64,000 nucleotides of DNA from Tubiluchus corallicola (taxonomy: Eukaryota; Priapulida; Priapulimorpha; Priapulimorphida; Tubiluchidae). Shown here piece by piece: positions 12,915 to 24,771 of the stretch. How positions within the stretch are numbered: the first letter of the stretch is position 1; the number at the start of each line of letters is the position of its first letter. The position numbers and the translations under genes are program-made. The stretch lies in contig JAQGDQ010000296.1 in NCBI GenBank assembly GCA_030141605.1, positions 124,001 through 188,000 of the forward strand. Reading direction: 5' to 3'. The notes under the pieces were generated by a model, which was not told where the DNA came from, ran no database searches, and was given only the letters and a program-made list of their open reading frames with translations.

Positions 12915-13059
12915 CTACCATTTTTACCCGTGCCATTTTACCTACTTTTCCATTTGTGTCATTTTTACCTGTGCCATTTTTACATACTTTTTCATTTGTG
13001 CTATGTTTTCTTGTGCCATTTTTACCGTGCCATTTTTTCCTGTGCCATTTTTACCTACA
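12915..13059 (+). repeat. Minisatellite arm (right), inverted partner of 12455-12605
   Basis: Units of TGCCATTTTTACC with longer interspersed TACTTTTTCATTTGTG blocks, the exact complement of the left-arm vocabulary and of similar length. The arrangement is like foldback transposon termini, which are made of tandem repeats. Confidence 0.8.
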
Positions 13060-14563
13060 TCTATTATACTGTTACGGGGGAGGGGGGTAAATGCCATTTA
13101 TTTTCTACCTCCTTTCTACATTGTGGTGGTTCGACCCATTACGAAGCCATTGCATAGCAGCTATAAGTAGCTGTGATGGAATGGCCTCGTCGGTTCAGCG
13201 GGCTGAGGGGCAGGCGCGTTTTCCGTCTCACCACCTATTCTGTAATGACAGCCGGCATGGAGCAAGATGGGGTAGACATCTGGCATGTTACTTAATTCAG
13301 TAATTTTACTCTTACTGCTGTTTTTTACGTTTTCTTCTCAACTATGCGACAACCTGCGTATCAGCACCATTCGCTCTTCATTACATTGGTGGCAAGTCCG
13401 GGGGGGGGCAGTCCTAAGCTCCCCTAGCGGATTCCAACTTGCAACCTTAGATCGGCAGCAGAACCGCACCGAACCGCCGCTATAACATGGAACCGCCGGA
13501 ACCACTGTGCAGTACAACGGATTTCTTTCATCGTCAACGGTAGCTGTGATTTGTGTGGGTTCACAAAACGTCTTAGTTGGTTTTTTAAAAACCGGAGCTT
13601 TCAGAGTCCTCATTAGCAGGTTACGTGCCTGTTTCACAGTGGTCGCGTGAATTACGTACGAGAATACTGTTTCTGTATGCTGCTGTATGACTATTTCCTG
13701 TGGCCTCGTGGAGGAATGTGTTTACCTACGAGGATTCAGTTCTAGTATGCTGTGAATAGATGTCGATTTTAAAGTGTATGGTACAAAGTGTAGTCTGTAC
13801 TTGCTGTAGCAGCATCTGGACTGTCGTTTTTAAGTTAGTGATTGAAACAGGTTACGTGCTTTAGGTCATAGAGAAGCTAAAGAGAATCACTTAGATTTTA
13901 CGAGAAGCAGTAAATGTTAGATACTAAACTAACTATAAGTATCTTCACTTACTGCTCCTTTTTTCATTAAGACGTTTCATAAAGGGGATGTCCCTCGGTT
14001 ATACGGATACCCCCCCCCCCCCCCAACTAGTCCGTTATAACGTGGGTTACTGTAACCTGCAGTAACTGGTATTTTGGCAGCGATCACATTTGCATTGCAT
14101 TGTTGTGCGTACACAAAAGAACTGTCTGCTGCGGGGCACTCTGAGGCGCGGAGTCCGATTGGGAGAAATCGGTCCAGTTGGGCTAAGGCCGACCGTAAGA
14201 GAAATAGACGTTTGAAAAGGACTCGCCAAACAAGTTTTTTGATGAATAGAATAGTAGCATGCAGAGACAGTATTTCCACAAACAGTTAACGTCATATAGT
14301 AATACAAAGTTCTACAATAATAATTACAGCTGTGAACACACATCATTATGACACATTTTAAGCTGTGTAGCACTATCATTCGCATTGTAATTAATTAATA
14401 TAATACTGGATAGTGTACTTGCTTAGACCTATAACTCTGTGTATTTGGAGAGAAATCCCAAATCTGATATAAATTTTCTTTCGAATTAGAATTTTTTAGA
14501 GTAAATTGGCAGCCTATAAAACAAATTCTACATAAAAATGTAAACGTAATTAACCGATGGCAA

Positions 14564-14565
<2 letters not shown>
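13060..14565. other. Repeat-derived non-coding region
   Basis: GC content rises relative to the flanks at 13100-13560. It includes the tRNA-like segment at 13422-13482, a G run (13400-13408) and a C run (about 14010-14024). No convincing ORF is seen; this is probably an old SINE or other dispersed repeat. Confidence 0.45.
13422..13482 (-). repeat. Possible tRNA-derived SINE head
   Basis: The minus strand begins TAGCGGCGGTTCGG (A-box/D-arm-like) and reaches a B-box-like AGTTGGAATCC at 13428-13439, with spacing right for a tRNA-type polymerase III promoter. The B-box has one mismatch to GGTTCGAATCC. Stems were not verified. Confidence 0.35.
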
Positions 14566-14567
<2 letters not shown>

Positions 14568-14630
<63 letters not shown>

Positions 14631-14690
14631 TTTATATTACATATATATCCACACACATATATATATGTATATATATATATGTGTGTATGT

Positions 14691-14750
<60 letters not shown>

Positions 14751-14803
14751 CACACACATATATATATGTATACATATACACACACATATATATATATATA
14801 TAC

Positions 14804-14834
<31 letters not shown>

Positions 14835-14835
14835 C
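14568..14835. repeat. Compound (TA)n/(TACA)n microsatellite
   Basis: Two long (TA)n tracts (about 14568-14626 and 14695-14745) are separated and followed by mixed TATA/CACA blocks. All ORFs here (YIYIYI repeats) are low-complexity artefacts. Confidence 0.95.
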
Positions 14836-15568
14836 AACGACAGTTTTATTCTCATTTTGCAAGCATAAGTAATTAGTTTAATCAATATAATGATATAATA
14901 TAATTGTAACAACAGTCAATAACAACAACAACAGCTGATAGTCTATAACAGTGGTATTATATTAGCTTATAGGCCACAAAACATTCCATTTTCGCAATAA
15001 TTATAAAGTAACAGTCGCTAGAGCACTCCGAAACGAAAAAATTAACCAATTGATTTATGTTTCCGAATTTATCTTTCTCGAAACATTAAAAATATGTGTG
15101 TTTTAAGAAAAATTGTATTTTTTGTAAAAAAAAGTTTCATCCTTGCAGCAAACGTTAACTCTTTGCCAATGCGAGTGCAAGATCAAATACCATCTCGCAT
15201 TTTTTGCAAAAACAATATTGGTTATGATTTTGGTACAATAGTACCACAATCTGTTATCGTAATTTGGCAGAGGTAGGTCTTTAACCCTAACACAATGACG
15301 TCGCGGCGTTTCCTCGTACTAAACGAATGATTCGTCATTGTCCCAATACCTAATACAACAAGGGTTGGCAACCGTAAGCCTATAGTGTACTTTGTTAAAT
15401 TATTGCGCACAAGAACCGAGGGATTAGAATTTTTAAGCTTGGATCTACATCTAATTAAAATCGAAAGAGCTGTCAGTGAACCTGGGGAACAAATGTCAAA
15501 TGTCAAGAACTGGATATAATGAGCTATATCATGCAATAATTAATTAAGATATGAAAAGGTCAATACTG

Positions 15569-15571
<3 letters not shown>

Positions 15572-15602
<31 letters not shown>
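15572..15602. repeat. (AT)n microsatellite
   Basis: Uninterrupted AT dinucleotides, about 15 copies. Confidence 0.95.
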
Positions 15603-15604
<2 letters not shown>

Positions 15605-16097
15605 TGACATGACGCACAGCATTAAAATTTTTCGCCATGGATTTCAGCTTCTTGATTGCTTAAATAATTTAGCTTCTGAATTTGTTCTTAAAAGTAAACA
15701 GCAATTGTGATATTGATGCTTATATACTGTATATTGTATTAGATCACTAAGTTATGAATCATTGACTATTAGTGTATTACGTACCTGCAAACGATGAAAT
15801 AATATTATAGTTACGAAACCTTTCTGTAAATATGTTTGTAAATATGAATGTAATGAGTCTTCATCTCTTGTTATTGTTCTGTTTTATGATTACATAAATT
15901 AATTGTGCATATAATTTTTTATGGGAACAAAAGTAGTGAAAATTTACTGTTAGGTCCGGATTTACGTAACTGAAAACGTGACATTAAACAACTGAATTAG
16001 TGAGTTGCTGTTTTAGGTGTTACGTAAAAAATGAGGAGGGATAAAGAGGAAAGATAATAGTAAAAGTAGAATTAGACCAGAAAGAAAACAATATTAA

Positions 16098-16172
16098 AAG
16101 AGAGAGTGCGCGCGCGCGAGAGAGAGAAGAGAGAGTGTGTGTGAGAGAGAGTTGTAGAGTGAGAGTGAGAGA
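16098..16172. repeat. (GA)n/(GT)n/(GC)n purine-rich low-complexity tract
   Basis: GAGA blocks interrupted by a short CGCGCGCG and a GTGTGTG segment. No coding content. Confidence 0.85.
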
Positions 16173-19100
16173 GACTCCAGGAAATCATAAAGAATAATGA
16201 GCAAGAAACAGGAACATAAGAACTAGAAAAAACCAAAGTGCTCACAAAAGCGCAGCACAAAAAAGCCTAATATTTGACGTTCAATTGTGCTAATACAGTA
16301 CTTTCATTACTGTATTATACCATCAGATCGCTGGTTTGGTATACTGATTTAATTTGAATAGGTTATATATGAAACATAATACTTTGAATAATGAACTCAG
16401 CCTGCTCTGCCTAGCTACAAACTACATTAAGAGCTATGTATATGCGCCCTATAGATTACATTAATGGGATGCGTATATTATAAAGCCAACACCATGGCAA
16501 GGCAAACAAATACATTTTAACATTAATTAGCTTACGTAACTTTATAGCACAGCGACTATAAGTAAAACTACAAATTATAATGGGTATTACGTAATACATA
16601 AACGCATGCATTCATATTACAGTTAGATGTTATAGCAATCGTGCTCCGTTAAAGTAAAACAGCAATAATGTACACATAACGCTATACAATACATATGTGA
16701 TATACTATACTGCTTCAGAGTAAGCTACACACAACTTAAGGGCATTTTCTAATTACATGTGACATAATTACACACTATACACAGCGCAATACGTTGCAAC
16801 AAAATCAATGGGTATAACATGTTTTTGTTACAGTCTTTCAATATCCTGAATACCTGACAATGATGTGCGGTAACGAAAATTTGGGGGTCAATTTACTTAA
16901 CGTTTCAGTCGTAGACCCAGCGTTATTCTTACCCAGCAGCATTGTGACTAAGTTTAAGGCTGACAATGGCGTCAATAAGTGTAACAACAGCCCTGAACTG
17001 TTTTAGTCTTAGCACTAATGGTTTTATGCATTCAAGAATTTCATTTACTTTGTACATTGACCAAATACTTTACGTGAACACAAATGATCTTGGCCAGTAA
17101 TTAGATTAGATATATATTTTTAGTAGCCATTATATGTTTGCATCACGCATATACATGTACCTAACTAGGCAAAAAAAGGCAAAATTTTTACTAATGCATT
17201 GGGTGTTGCTGTTGTGTGGGTAGCTTAGGGAAAGTACCGATTGGGAGAAACCTTGCACTTCTCACGAAATCTAAATAGACATACATCAATCATCTGACTG
17301 GGACCATCTAACTTTTATCGACTTCATTCCTGGGCGTTTTCCCATTTTTTCAAACTAAGGAGCATAATAATAACAAGATATGGGGCTGTGCATTTTCCCT
17401 TTGCTGTGTGAATACAATCGTGTAGTCATAATACAGAGGAAGGAAAAAAATCGCTTACCGGCAATTAATGAAGGTTCGATTAACCGTAACGCAAGTTCAG
17501 ACGTCTCATGAATTATTTTCAGTTAACCGCACATCACTAGCAATTGACTCGCATTAAATAAATAAATTAATTACATATATAGAAGAAGCGTGCTTTCCTG
17601 CAGAATTATCATTTGAATAACTTTAATTCCTGGCCATCAATATCTAGCTACTATTAGGATAATTAACTTAATATAACAGAAAATTCAATATTTTTTGCCA
17701 GTGCAAATATTAAAAAAATGTGTTCGTATGAGGCACAGAGAAGAGCAGCAAACTACAAAACATACTCCTTTTACAGCGTTTTCTCTCTCTCTGCTTTACA
17801 CTTTATATTGTTTGGGTCACATTCAAAACAAACTACTTTTACAGCGTTTTCTTTGTATTACACTTTATGTTGTATGGGTCAAATTCAAAGCAAAATATTC
17901 TGTTTTTGAAAAAGGCCTAACATGATAACAGTTGAAATCACTGAAAGTTGTTCGAGTGCTCATTTCTTATAGATTTTTAACATACCATGTTTCACTTTAA
18001 TTAACGCCTATTTGCTTCTAGAATGTATCATCGTAAATAAGAGATAATTGACAGTTAAATGGATCTTGTTGCGCAGTTGAATATAATCTCAGTGAATGAC
18101 AAGTTAATTTTTTTCTGAATAAATCAGGAAATCAGGAAAAGAGTACAAGTTACAAGCAGGCCGTTGTTAAGTTTCATTTTAAGATCACGAAGACTTGCAG
18201 GTTCTTGTATTGACAGCAATTATACCGTGCAGGCTTCTTAATCACAGCATTCTGAATCAGCAATGCAATGGGCAGAATGCTATTTAATTAACAGTGTGTT
18301 GTGTGATTAGATAAATGTCCCAAGGATGAGTGTGACCGCATTGAGAGACGCTTGGCATGCGGATGATGCTGTCAATGGAATCATAAAATAAACTACTTGG
18401 TGCTAGTAGCACCCTACATGATTTGAATACCTAATTTATAATGTTATAATAACATTAATAAGTGAAAAATAGCCTGTTTCGACTGCTGTCGTTGTGATAT
18501 TACATTCCACGGAAGCTCGACCTCTTTAATCATATTTTGAGTTTGCGTTGGCTTCAGTGTCCTCCAAAGATATCTCAAAAATGATTTGCAGTTGGACAAA
18601 TAACAACGGAACTAATACTCGGAAATCACTGTTAATTTCATTTTTCGCTCCCCAAAAATGTTTTGCTGATAATTTATTACAAATTACTTTAGCATGAGAT
18701 AAAACAACACAGCCCGCTTAAATATTCATACGCTCACTGAAATTTAATAAGCAAATTAAGCAGTCTGCAGTAGCCTCGACGTTTACAGCCACATCGCTAT
18801 TCATTGCCATTTTAGATTTAGATGCAATAACACCGACGTTAATCCAGTAATGACAATTAAACAGTATTTTATATTTTTCCGACTTACACCTTATGAAAGA
18901 TTTATACGAATTTAATGATTCTCGATATAGTAAGAGTCAAAGATGCTGCGATTTCAATTTTTCTTATAAGTTTTGGTTTCCAAATAGTCTGTAAAACGTA
19001 GAAAATGCATTGGCAGCTGAGGACAGAATCTAGAGACTGCCGAAAATCTCTAATTTGCAAAGTAAAATCGTATTCAACGAGTGCAAGTAATCGCCTCAAA

Positions 19101-20084
19101 GCCCATTTCATACACACAGAAACAAAACATTTAACTATATTTTTGGTTCTGCATAGTTTAACATTTTTGACCACTTTACTGAGACGCATACAAACCTTAT
19201 ATGTTTACTGGATGATTGAACCGCATCAGCTTCTCTTCGTCTGTCACCAAAGTAGTAACAGAAACCGTCGCTCAATTACCCAGTGGTCTCTGGTTTCTAT
19301 TTAGTCTCGTCTATGCAGCTGTTACACACAGGAATCAGTAATAAATTCGGTAGAACAATTAAGGACAGTTAAACACTTCAATTTCTTATCGTCCCAACTT
19401 CTGGTTTATGTAGTGTTATTTGTAAATGAATGACAGCGACTTTGTTAAATTTTAATCGTTGACTACTTTTGTACCTTTATCGTCATCCCTTGCATTGCAG
19501 ATGTGGAGAGCCGAGAATTATTTGGCTCTTCGATGTTTTGAAACATGGGTTGGGAATAAACTATCCTATCAACTATCAACTAACTGCCTATTTTGCAAAT
19601 TGGACGACTCATACAGATGCAGATAAATGTTCCTCTAATACTTTTAAAATAAAAGTCTGTTTTGCAAAATCCACTGTTTAATATTTCACCCAGCAGCTAA
19701 TAACTTGAAATCTCTTGCTAGGTATCACCTGCTGTTTTCGTGTACATAAATCACTTTAAAACAACACAGTGGGTATAACATTTTAAACTTGCTCTTCAAC
19801 AATATTCATTTATCATTTAGTTCTACTGCTGTCACACTGCTTACAGAATAGAAAGCCTGCTGACATTGGGATTAATGGAAAGTTCTAGAGAGTCCTCGTC
19901 AAGCTGTGTGAGGATTGTTTAAGACAAGTATTAATCCATCACGTAGAATGCCTGATCGAAAACGGCTGAGCGCTTATAAAGGATAAATTTACATTAATAT
20001 TTATACAAGTTGATGCCCTTTACGATAGCCGTGTAAATTATATACGTGAAATCAATGATAACAGCTTGAGGTGTAAATGGGCTC
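16173..20084. other. Intergenic, downstream of the GPCR, no gene seen
   Basis: AT-rich sequence with only short unsupported ORFs. The one structured item is the 68-bp tandem duplication at 17768-17895. Confidence 0.5.
17768..17895. repeat. Two-copy 68-bp tandem duplication
   Basis: CTTTTACAGCGTTTTCT recurs at 17768 and 17836. The downstream segments ACACTTTAT..TTG and GGGTCA.ATTCAAA are also shared, with a few substitutions and a CT-tract difference. Confidence 0.8.
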
Positions 20085-21404
20085 CTATAAATGTGTGGCA
20101 TTGGGATTTTTCTCCGTAGTGGACAGAGCCTTGCCGTTTTTCAGGTCCGCCAGCAACATGGCATTATGTTCATATTCCGGCATGAGTTTATTGTGACCAG
20201 TGGTGGTCACGTGAGTAGTTTCACCGTCTTCGTCGTCCTCGGAGTCACCCGCTTGGTTTCTAATATTTTTCAACACATTACTGCGCGATCCTCTAGCAGG
20301 AAATACGCTGGCTTCAGCTGCCAGGCCTTCACTCGTCTTTGCACACTTGAACGCCTTGATAAAGCTCTTGCGAAAGTTGTCGCTAAGGAAGGCATAGAGG
20401 ATTGGATTGATGGCAGAATTTGCATAAGCTAAAGCGTATACAAACAACGATACCCAGACTCTAACCTCGTCTGGTTCATTCCCACCGCGCCCTAAAGTTA
20501 TAACCATTTGTAAGCACCAGTATGGTAACCAGCAACAGATGTACACCGTTATAACAGTCAGTACCATTTTAGTTACTTTTCTGTGTGATTTCTTCTTTTC
20601 CTTAGACCTCTGAGTTTTTGGTCCCAATGTTTTTAGTCTTCGCAAAACAAGACAGTAGAAAACTAAAGTCAGCGATACAGGTATACCGAACCCTAACAGA
20701 AACGAGTACCATATGAAAGCAACTTCTGCTTTTATAAGTTGTCCTCCTGGCCATAAGACTGTGCAGGTCGTCATTTTTACCCCGGGCGCTACATCGTATT
20801 CATGTGCTCGTGCATACATTGCAACGGGAATCATCACCAGTATACTAATAGTCCATGTGAAAGCACACACCAATTTAGCATGGAGTGGTGTACGCCATTT
20901 AACTGACCGCACTGGCTGACAGACAGCAAGGTATCTGTCACTACTCATCACTAACAGAAATAAACTACTTGTAAACTGATTAACGACTGCCATTATCATG
21001 TACACTTTGCACATTACCGAACCGAACAGCCATTGGTTCATCAAATACGTGGTTATCAAAAACGGTATGCTCCACAAAAACATTTCGTCGGCCATTGCCA
21101 AATTCATGATGTACAGATTTGTTACTGTTTTCATTTTAGCAAAGCGTAACACGACATATACGACTAAACCATTACCTACCAAGCCCACTACACATATGAT
21201 TCCAAACAGGAGATTTAGAAGATACTTTGAGATTATTGCTGTCAGTGACCCATCGTGCATGGTTGGATCTGCCGTCATGTTGGTCTCATTGAAAAACGTC
21301 ATGTTCTGGACAGCCGCGTCAACAATATCCAACAAATGAAAATCTGTCTTCTTCAGTAAATTTCCTTCGGATTGTTTCATTAACTTCTCTGTGTTACCAT
21401 CCAT
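20085..21404 (-). CDS. Allatostatin-C / somatostatin-type receptor (class A GPCR)
   Basis: A seven-helix plasma-membrane receptor for a peptide of the allatostatin-C/somatostatin group. From the first in-frame ATG (21404) it has 439 residues and no intron. N-glycosylation sites lie at N34, N39 and N42. Rough helices: TM1 62-86, TM2 96-120, TM3 130-154, TM4 178-198, TM5 228-254, TM6 278-303, TM7 316-338. Cys132 and Cys214 form the likely TM3-ECL2 disulfide. DRY is at 156-158, CWLP at 291-294 and NPILY at 333-337, with Cys354 a possible palmitoylation site. NQFTSS in TM3 and SDNFRKSF after TM7 are typical of this clade. Position 3.32, Asp in vertebrate somatostatin and opioid receptors, is Ala here, favouring the allatostatin-C branch. 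The frame stays open upstream to a TTG at 21488, but no ATG occurs there. Coupling to Gi/o is inferred from the family. Confidence 0.85.
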   Translation of the reverse strand: MDGNTEKLMKQSEGNLLKKTDFHLLDIVDAAVQNMTFFNETNMTADPTMHDGSLTAIISKYLLNLLFGIICVVGLVGNGLVVYVVLRFAKMKTVTNLYIMNLAMADEMFLWSIPFLITTYLMNQWLFGSVMCKVYMIMAVVNQFTSSLFLLVMSSDRYLAVCQPVRSVKWRTPLHAKLVCAFTWTISILVMIPVAMYARAHEYDVAPGVKMTTCTVLWPGGQLIKAEVAFIWYSFLLGFGIPVSLTLVFYCLVLRRLKTLGPKTQRSKEKKKSHRKVTKMVLTVITVYICCWLPYWCLQMVITLGRGGNEPDEVRVWVSLFVYALAYANSAINPILYAFLSDNFRKSFIKAFKCAKTSEGLAAEASVFPARGSRSNVLKNIRNQAGDSEDDEDGETTHVTTTGHNKLMPEYEHNAMLLADLKNGKALSTTEKNPNATHL

Positions 21405-23932
21405 TCCTTGCAGATCGCATTCAGTAATTTCCAAGCAATCGCTCTGGTGGTCTTGTGTTTGTTTTAGGGTCAAACAAAAGTACCACAAATTGTCGCGGGT
21501 TACTGTCTTTATATGTTAGTAACTAAGCTGTAGATAGTCGCTTCAAATAACACAATTTTTATTCTATTAAGGTGATTTTTAATTCACTATCAGCCGAAAA
21601 ATGTTTTGTAGCCTTCTGTATAACAATTTATACAGCTATGGCGAAATCTGACTTACATTTATCTGGATGCTTTAATGATTGCGCCTCCGTGAACAGCTGC
21701 CAAAGGCAGAGCTCTTATAGATGTCGTTCATCTATGTAGGTTTTGTGATACGGAATTCAATAGAAATTGGATAAATATTTGAATACCATATGACATGATC
21801 GTGTCTCAAGACTTAGTGGCTTTCATCCAGAAAAGTTAACACTTTATGTACTTAAGCACGGGACATAATAGACAGCATTTGAAAGCGTACAGATGGTGGT
21901 GATTGTTCTGTGTAACCTCATACAAGAGAATTTCACTCAAGTGATGGTTCTCATTGTGCTTTAAATAATCCGTTCACTCTCTCGGCTGAGTCGAATTGAA
22001 CCCGGGAGAGTATAATCACTGTCTAGCCCAATTCTGTTGAATGTCAAGTTAATCTTCCACATCCGGTAATGAAGGAATATCATGTTTCTAGTAAATATTA
22101 GACTCTCAGCTCGCATCACCTATAACAAAAACAACATTATTTTTACGACTATTAATTATGAAACCTGATTCATGATCAAACGAACGTTTTTTGCGTCTAA
22201 TGTACAATAGTCAGTTGCAAGAAACATGGTTGTCTTTTTTCTCAGAGGCGCCTGTTTGGGCTCATTCGCCCTTTCTACTGAAATTTGCGTAGAAAATGCT
22301 GAAAATTACTTCTGCGATGGTGACGTAATCTGAGCAAAACTGAGTTTAAAAACAGTCAAACAGACGACTGAATGAATAGATGAGCGAACAAACGAACTAA
22401 TGAAAAAGCGAATAAAAGCACAAGTCAAATTAAATTAATAGTCCAAAAATCTCAAAAAATAATCAAATAAATAATCAGACAAGTAGGCGGATAGGTACGT
22501 AAACACAGTAAGCAAACACGCATGCTACATTCTCAAAAGGGTAAGACACGTGACAGTGTCAATATAACAGTTAGAACACGCCTTTTATAATTTATAGGTT
22601 ACTTCTTGAAACTTCGAGATTAGTTAACGCGTAATTAGAATGCTAAAAATTACCCACGACCAGTAATTTCAAGAAGCAAAGCTAGGCAAAATTACTTAAC
22701 TCTGCACTTGCTGTTGCACAACAAATGTCGCACATTACGAGAATATCGGTGACTGTCACTGACAAATATAATTGACCTTAATAATTCGATAGTACTGACA
22801 AATTGTGCCACAGCGCCATCACAATGAACAGTTTCAACAATTATATTGTTGTTAGGCTTGCCTCATTCGCTGTAGCTGCTAGAAATCTATACACATCTGC
22901 ATAATTATAAATTATTCAACTCTTTATATTATTCATCAACTGCACAGAGGCGATATTTGTGTTAGAGTTATGTCTTTTACTGAAAAAAGTCCCAATGTTT
23001 GAATTCCAAATTTTGTTAAACCATCATTTCTTTTGCCCACCATTAACTTTTCTATCTGTTCGTGAAATAATCTTTTGTGGGTCGCTATTTTTTATCAGTT
23101 CACAACCAAACTGTAAAATCCATGGTTTACTGCCGGCAGTATAAACTCACAAATTGTTAAAATTGAGAACAGTGAGATTCAAGAACAATTACTGCTTTTA
23201 AGCTTTTATAATAATCAAGTTCCTTGGGCTTTGCTGTGCCTCTGCATTTTTGTAATATTGTTATCTTATGCAATTTGAGCGTATGGTGTGTTTTACATTT
23301 CTTACCTAATTCTGTATTCAACTATTTTATTGCAAATTTCAAATACACTCTATTGACCTGCCATAGGCCTAAAGGACGAACTAAAAATGCTGTTTTTTAA
23401 CATTGTGTCTATACAGAAATGTCGATATAAAATAGTGCCGGTTAAAATATACAATATTATATGAATAAACCCTAATTTGAGGTCAATAATGGGTTTATGC
23501 GGATGTATTGTTTTTTTACGCACCACTAGAAATTCCAAATCAACATTAATAAGAAACAATAAACTATTTTGATGTCCGGATTAATGGCATAACTCATGAC
23601 TGTGTTAAGGCTTTTCAAAAAATGCAATCCAGAAAATGAAAGTTATACATAAAAATAGGAAAACGCGAAAAAATAACAAGACCAATTTAATTATTTTATT
23701 TAAGAAATGTAGTTATGTAATTATGAGCCGTTAAGTTTACGATTTCTGATTTTCAAACTGTTAGATCAGTTTAAATGAGCTGCCGATTAATTAATTAATC
23801 ATTACTTGTCAAATTACTTTTATCATTAAACATAACAAGTTGTTTTTCAGTAGTACACTTTAGCTTACTATACTAGTAGTATACTATAGCTATTACTGAG
23901 TAACAAGACTAACACAGGGTTGTTATTTTATT
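21405..23932. other. Region upstream of the GPCR, non-coding
   Basis: This should contain the GPCR 5' UTR and promoter (on the minus strand, rightward from 21405), but no TATA box or initiator could be assigned with confidence. A B-box-like GGGTTCAATTC on the minus strand near 21992-22003 is isolated. No other gene is seen. Confidence 0.4.
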
Positions 23933-24133
23933 ATGGTTGAAAGAAAGAGAAACACATTTAATGATATTCGCGTGTTTGGCCAAGAGGCAGCTGAGCTTTC
24001 GCTTGTTGAAAGATATAGTCCACCTAACGAGCATTTAAGCGTGCCATGAGCTAAACTTGGTGCAAAATTAATGACTAAGGGCGGAAATGACCTCAAGGAA
24101 AGATTTACGTTAGCCATTAGAAATGGCGACTAA
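23933..24133 (+). pseudogene. Possible decayed coding fragment of unknown family
   Basis: From ATG 23933 the frame gives 38 residues of normal-looking mixed composition (charged, with F, W-less), then one TGA at 24047-24049, then 27 more open codons to TAA at 24131. Only one stop breaks 67 codons in AT-rich DNA, and the composition after the stop is still protein-like (AKLGAKLM..GGNDLKERF). It could be a pseudogene, part of a mobile element, or chance. No family is recognised. Confidence 0.2.
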
Positions 24134-24270
24134 CACACCGATAAGTACAGGCAGTTGTACAGCTCAAAATTTTTAATCTTTAATGAAAGTTGTGTGAAAG
24201 CTTTACCAAATTTTACAAACGTGCAGATCTGTACAAGCAGCTACATCATGTCACACACTCTCCCCTGCGT

Positions 24271-24315
24271 ACTTTCTCCTTTCTCTTTCTCTTTCTCTTT
24301 CTCTCTCTCTCTCTC

Positions 24316-24360
<45 letters not shown>

Positions 24361-24362
24361 GT
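24271..24362. repeat. (TC)n/(TTTCTC)n pyrimidine tract
   Basis: About 90 bases of almost pure pyrimidine on the plus strand. ORFs through it are FSFSLSL artefacts. Confidence 0.95.
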
Positions 24363-24640
24363 TTTGGTCCTATTTTCTTTTTCCTCTGATTCTTTAAATA
24401 TTAAAGACGGCTACTATTGCTATAAGTACTTACTACTAAATTTTTTATTAATTTTCTCCTTCTTTATTTTCTTCTCTTCTTTTCTTATGACGCAACTTTT
24501 TTTCAGACATAGAGACTGCTCTCGTAACTTATTGTGCATGTACTCTTTGGGACTAAAGTGGTACGTCTGAGTACGGTTTGGCAACTTCCTCGCAACTTGT
24601 TACGCAAGTTAACTCTCACCAACTCTCGCTGAATTTGCAA

Positions 24641-24771
24641 TAAGATGCGAGAGAAGTTGCCAAGCCGTTCACACGTGCAACTTTGCTCTCAGAGAGAAGT
24701 TGCTCATTAAGATGCGAGAGAAGTTGCCAAGCCGTTCACACGTGCAACTTTGCTCTCAGAGAGAAGTTTGA
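24641..24771. repeat. Two-copy 67-bp tandem repeat
   Basis: AAGATGCGAGAGAAGTTGCC begins at 24642 and again at 24709, and the following 40 or so bases (CCGTTCACACGTGCAACTTT and onward) are identical in both. Nearby GGCAACTT...AAGTTGCC segments (from 24580) are inverted relative to these units, so the region could fold. It is probably part of an inverted-repeat element. Confidence 0.85.

Noticed and set aside
14557-14912. ORFs translating to YIYIYI repeats on both strands
   Set aside because: They are translations of (TA)n/(CA)n microsatellite and not genes.
20091-21339. Plus-strand ORFs within the GPCR
   Set aside because: Antisense shadows of the receptor frame.
21405-21488. Extending the GPCR start to 21488
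   Set aside because: The first codon there is TTG; the first in-frame ATG is at 21404.
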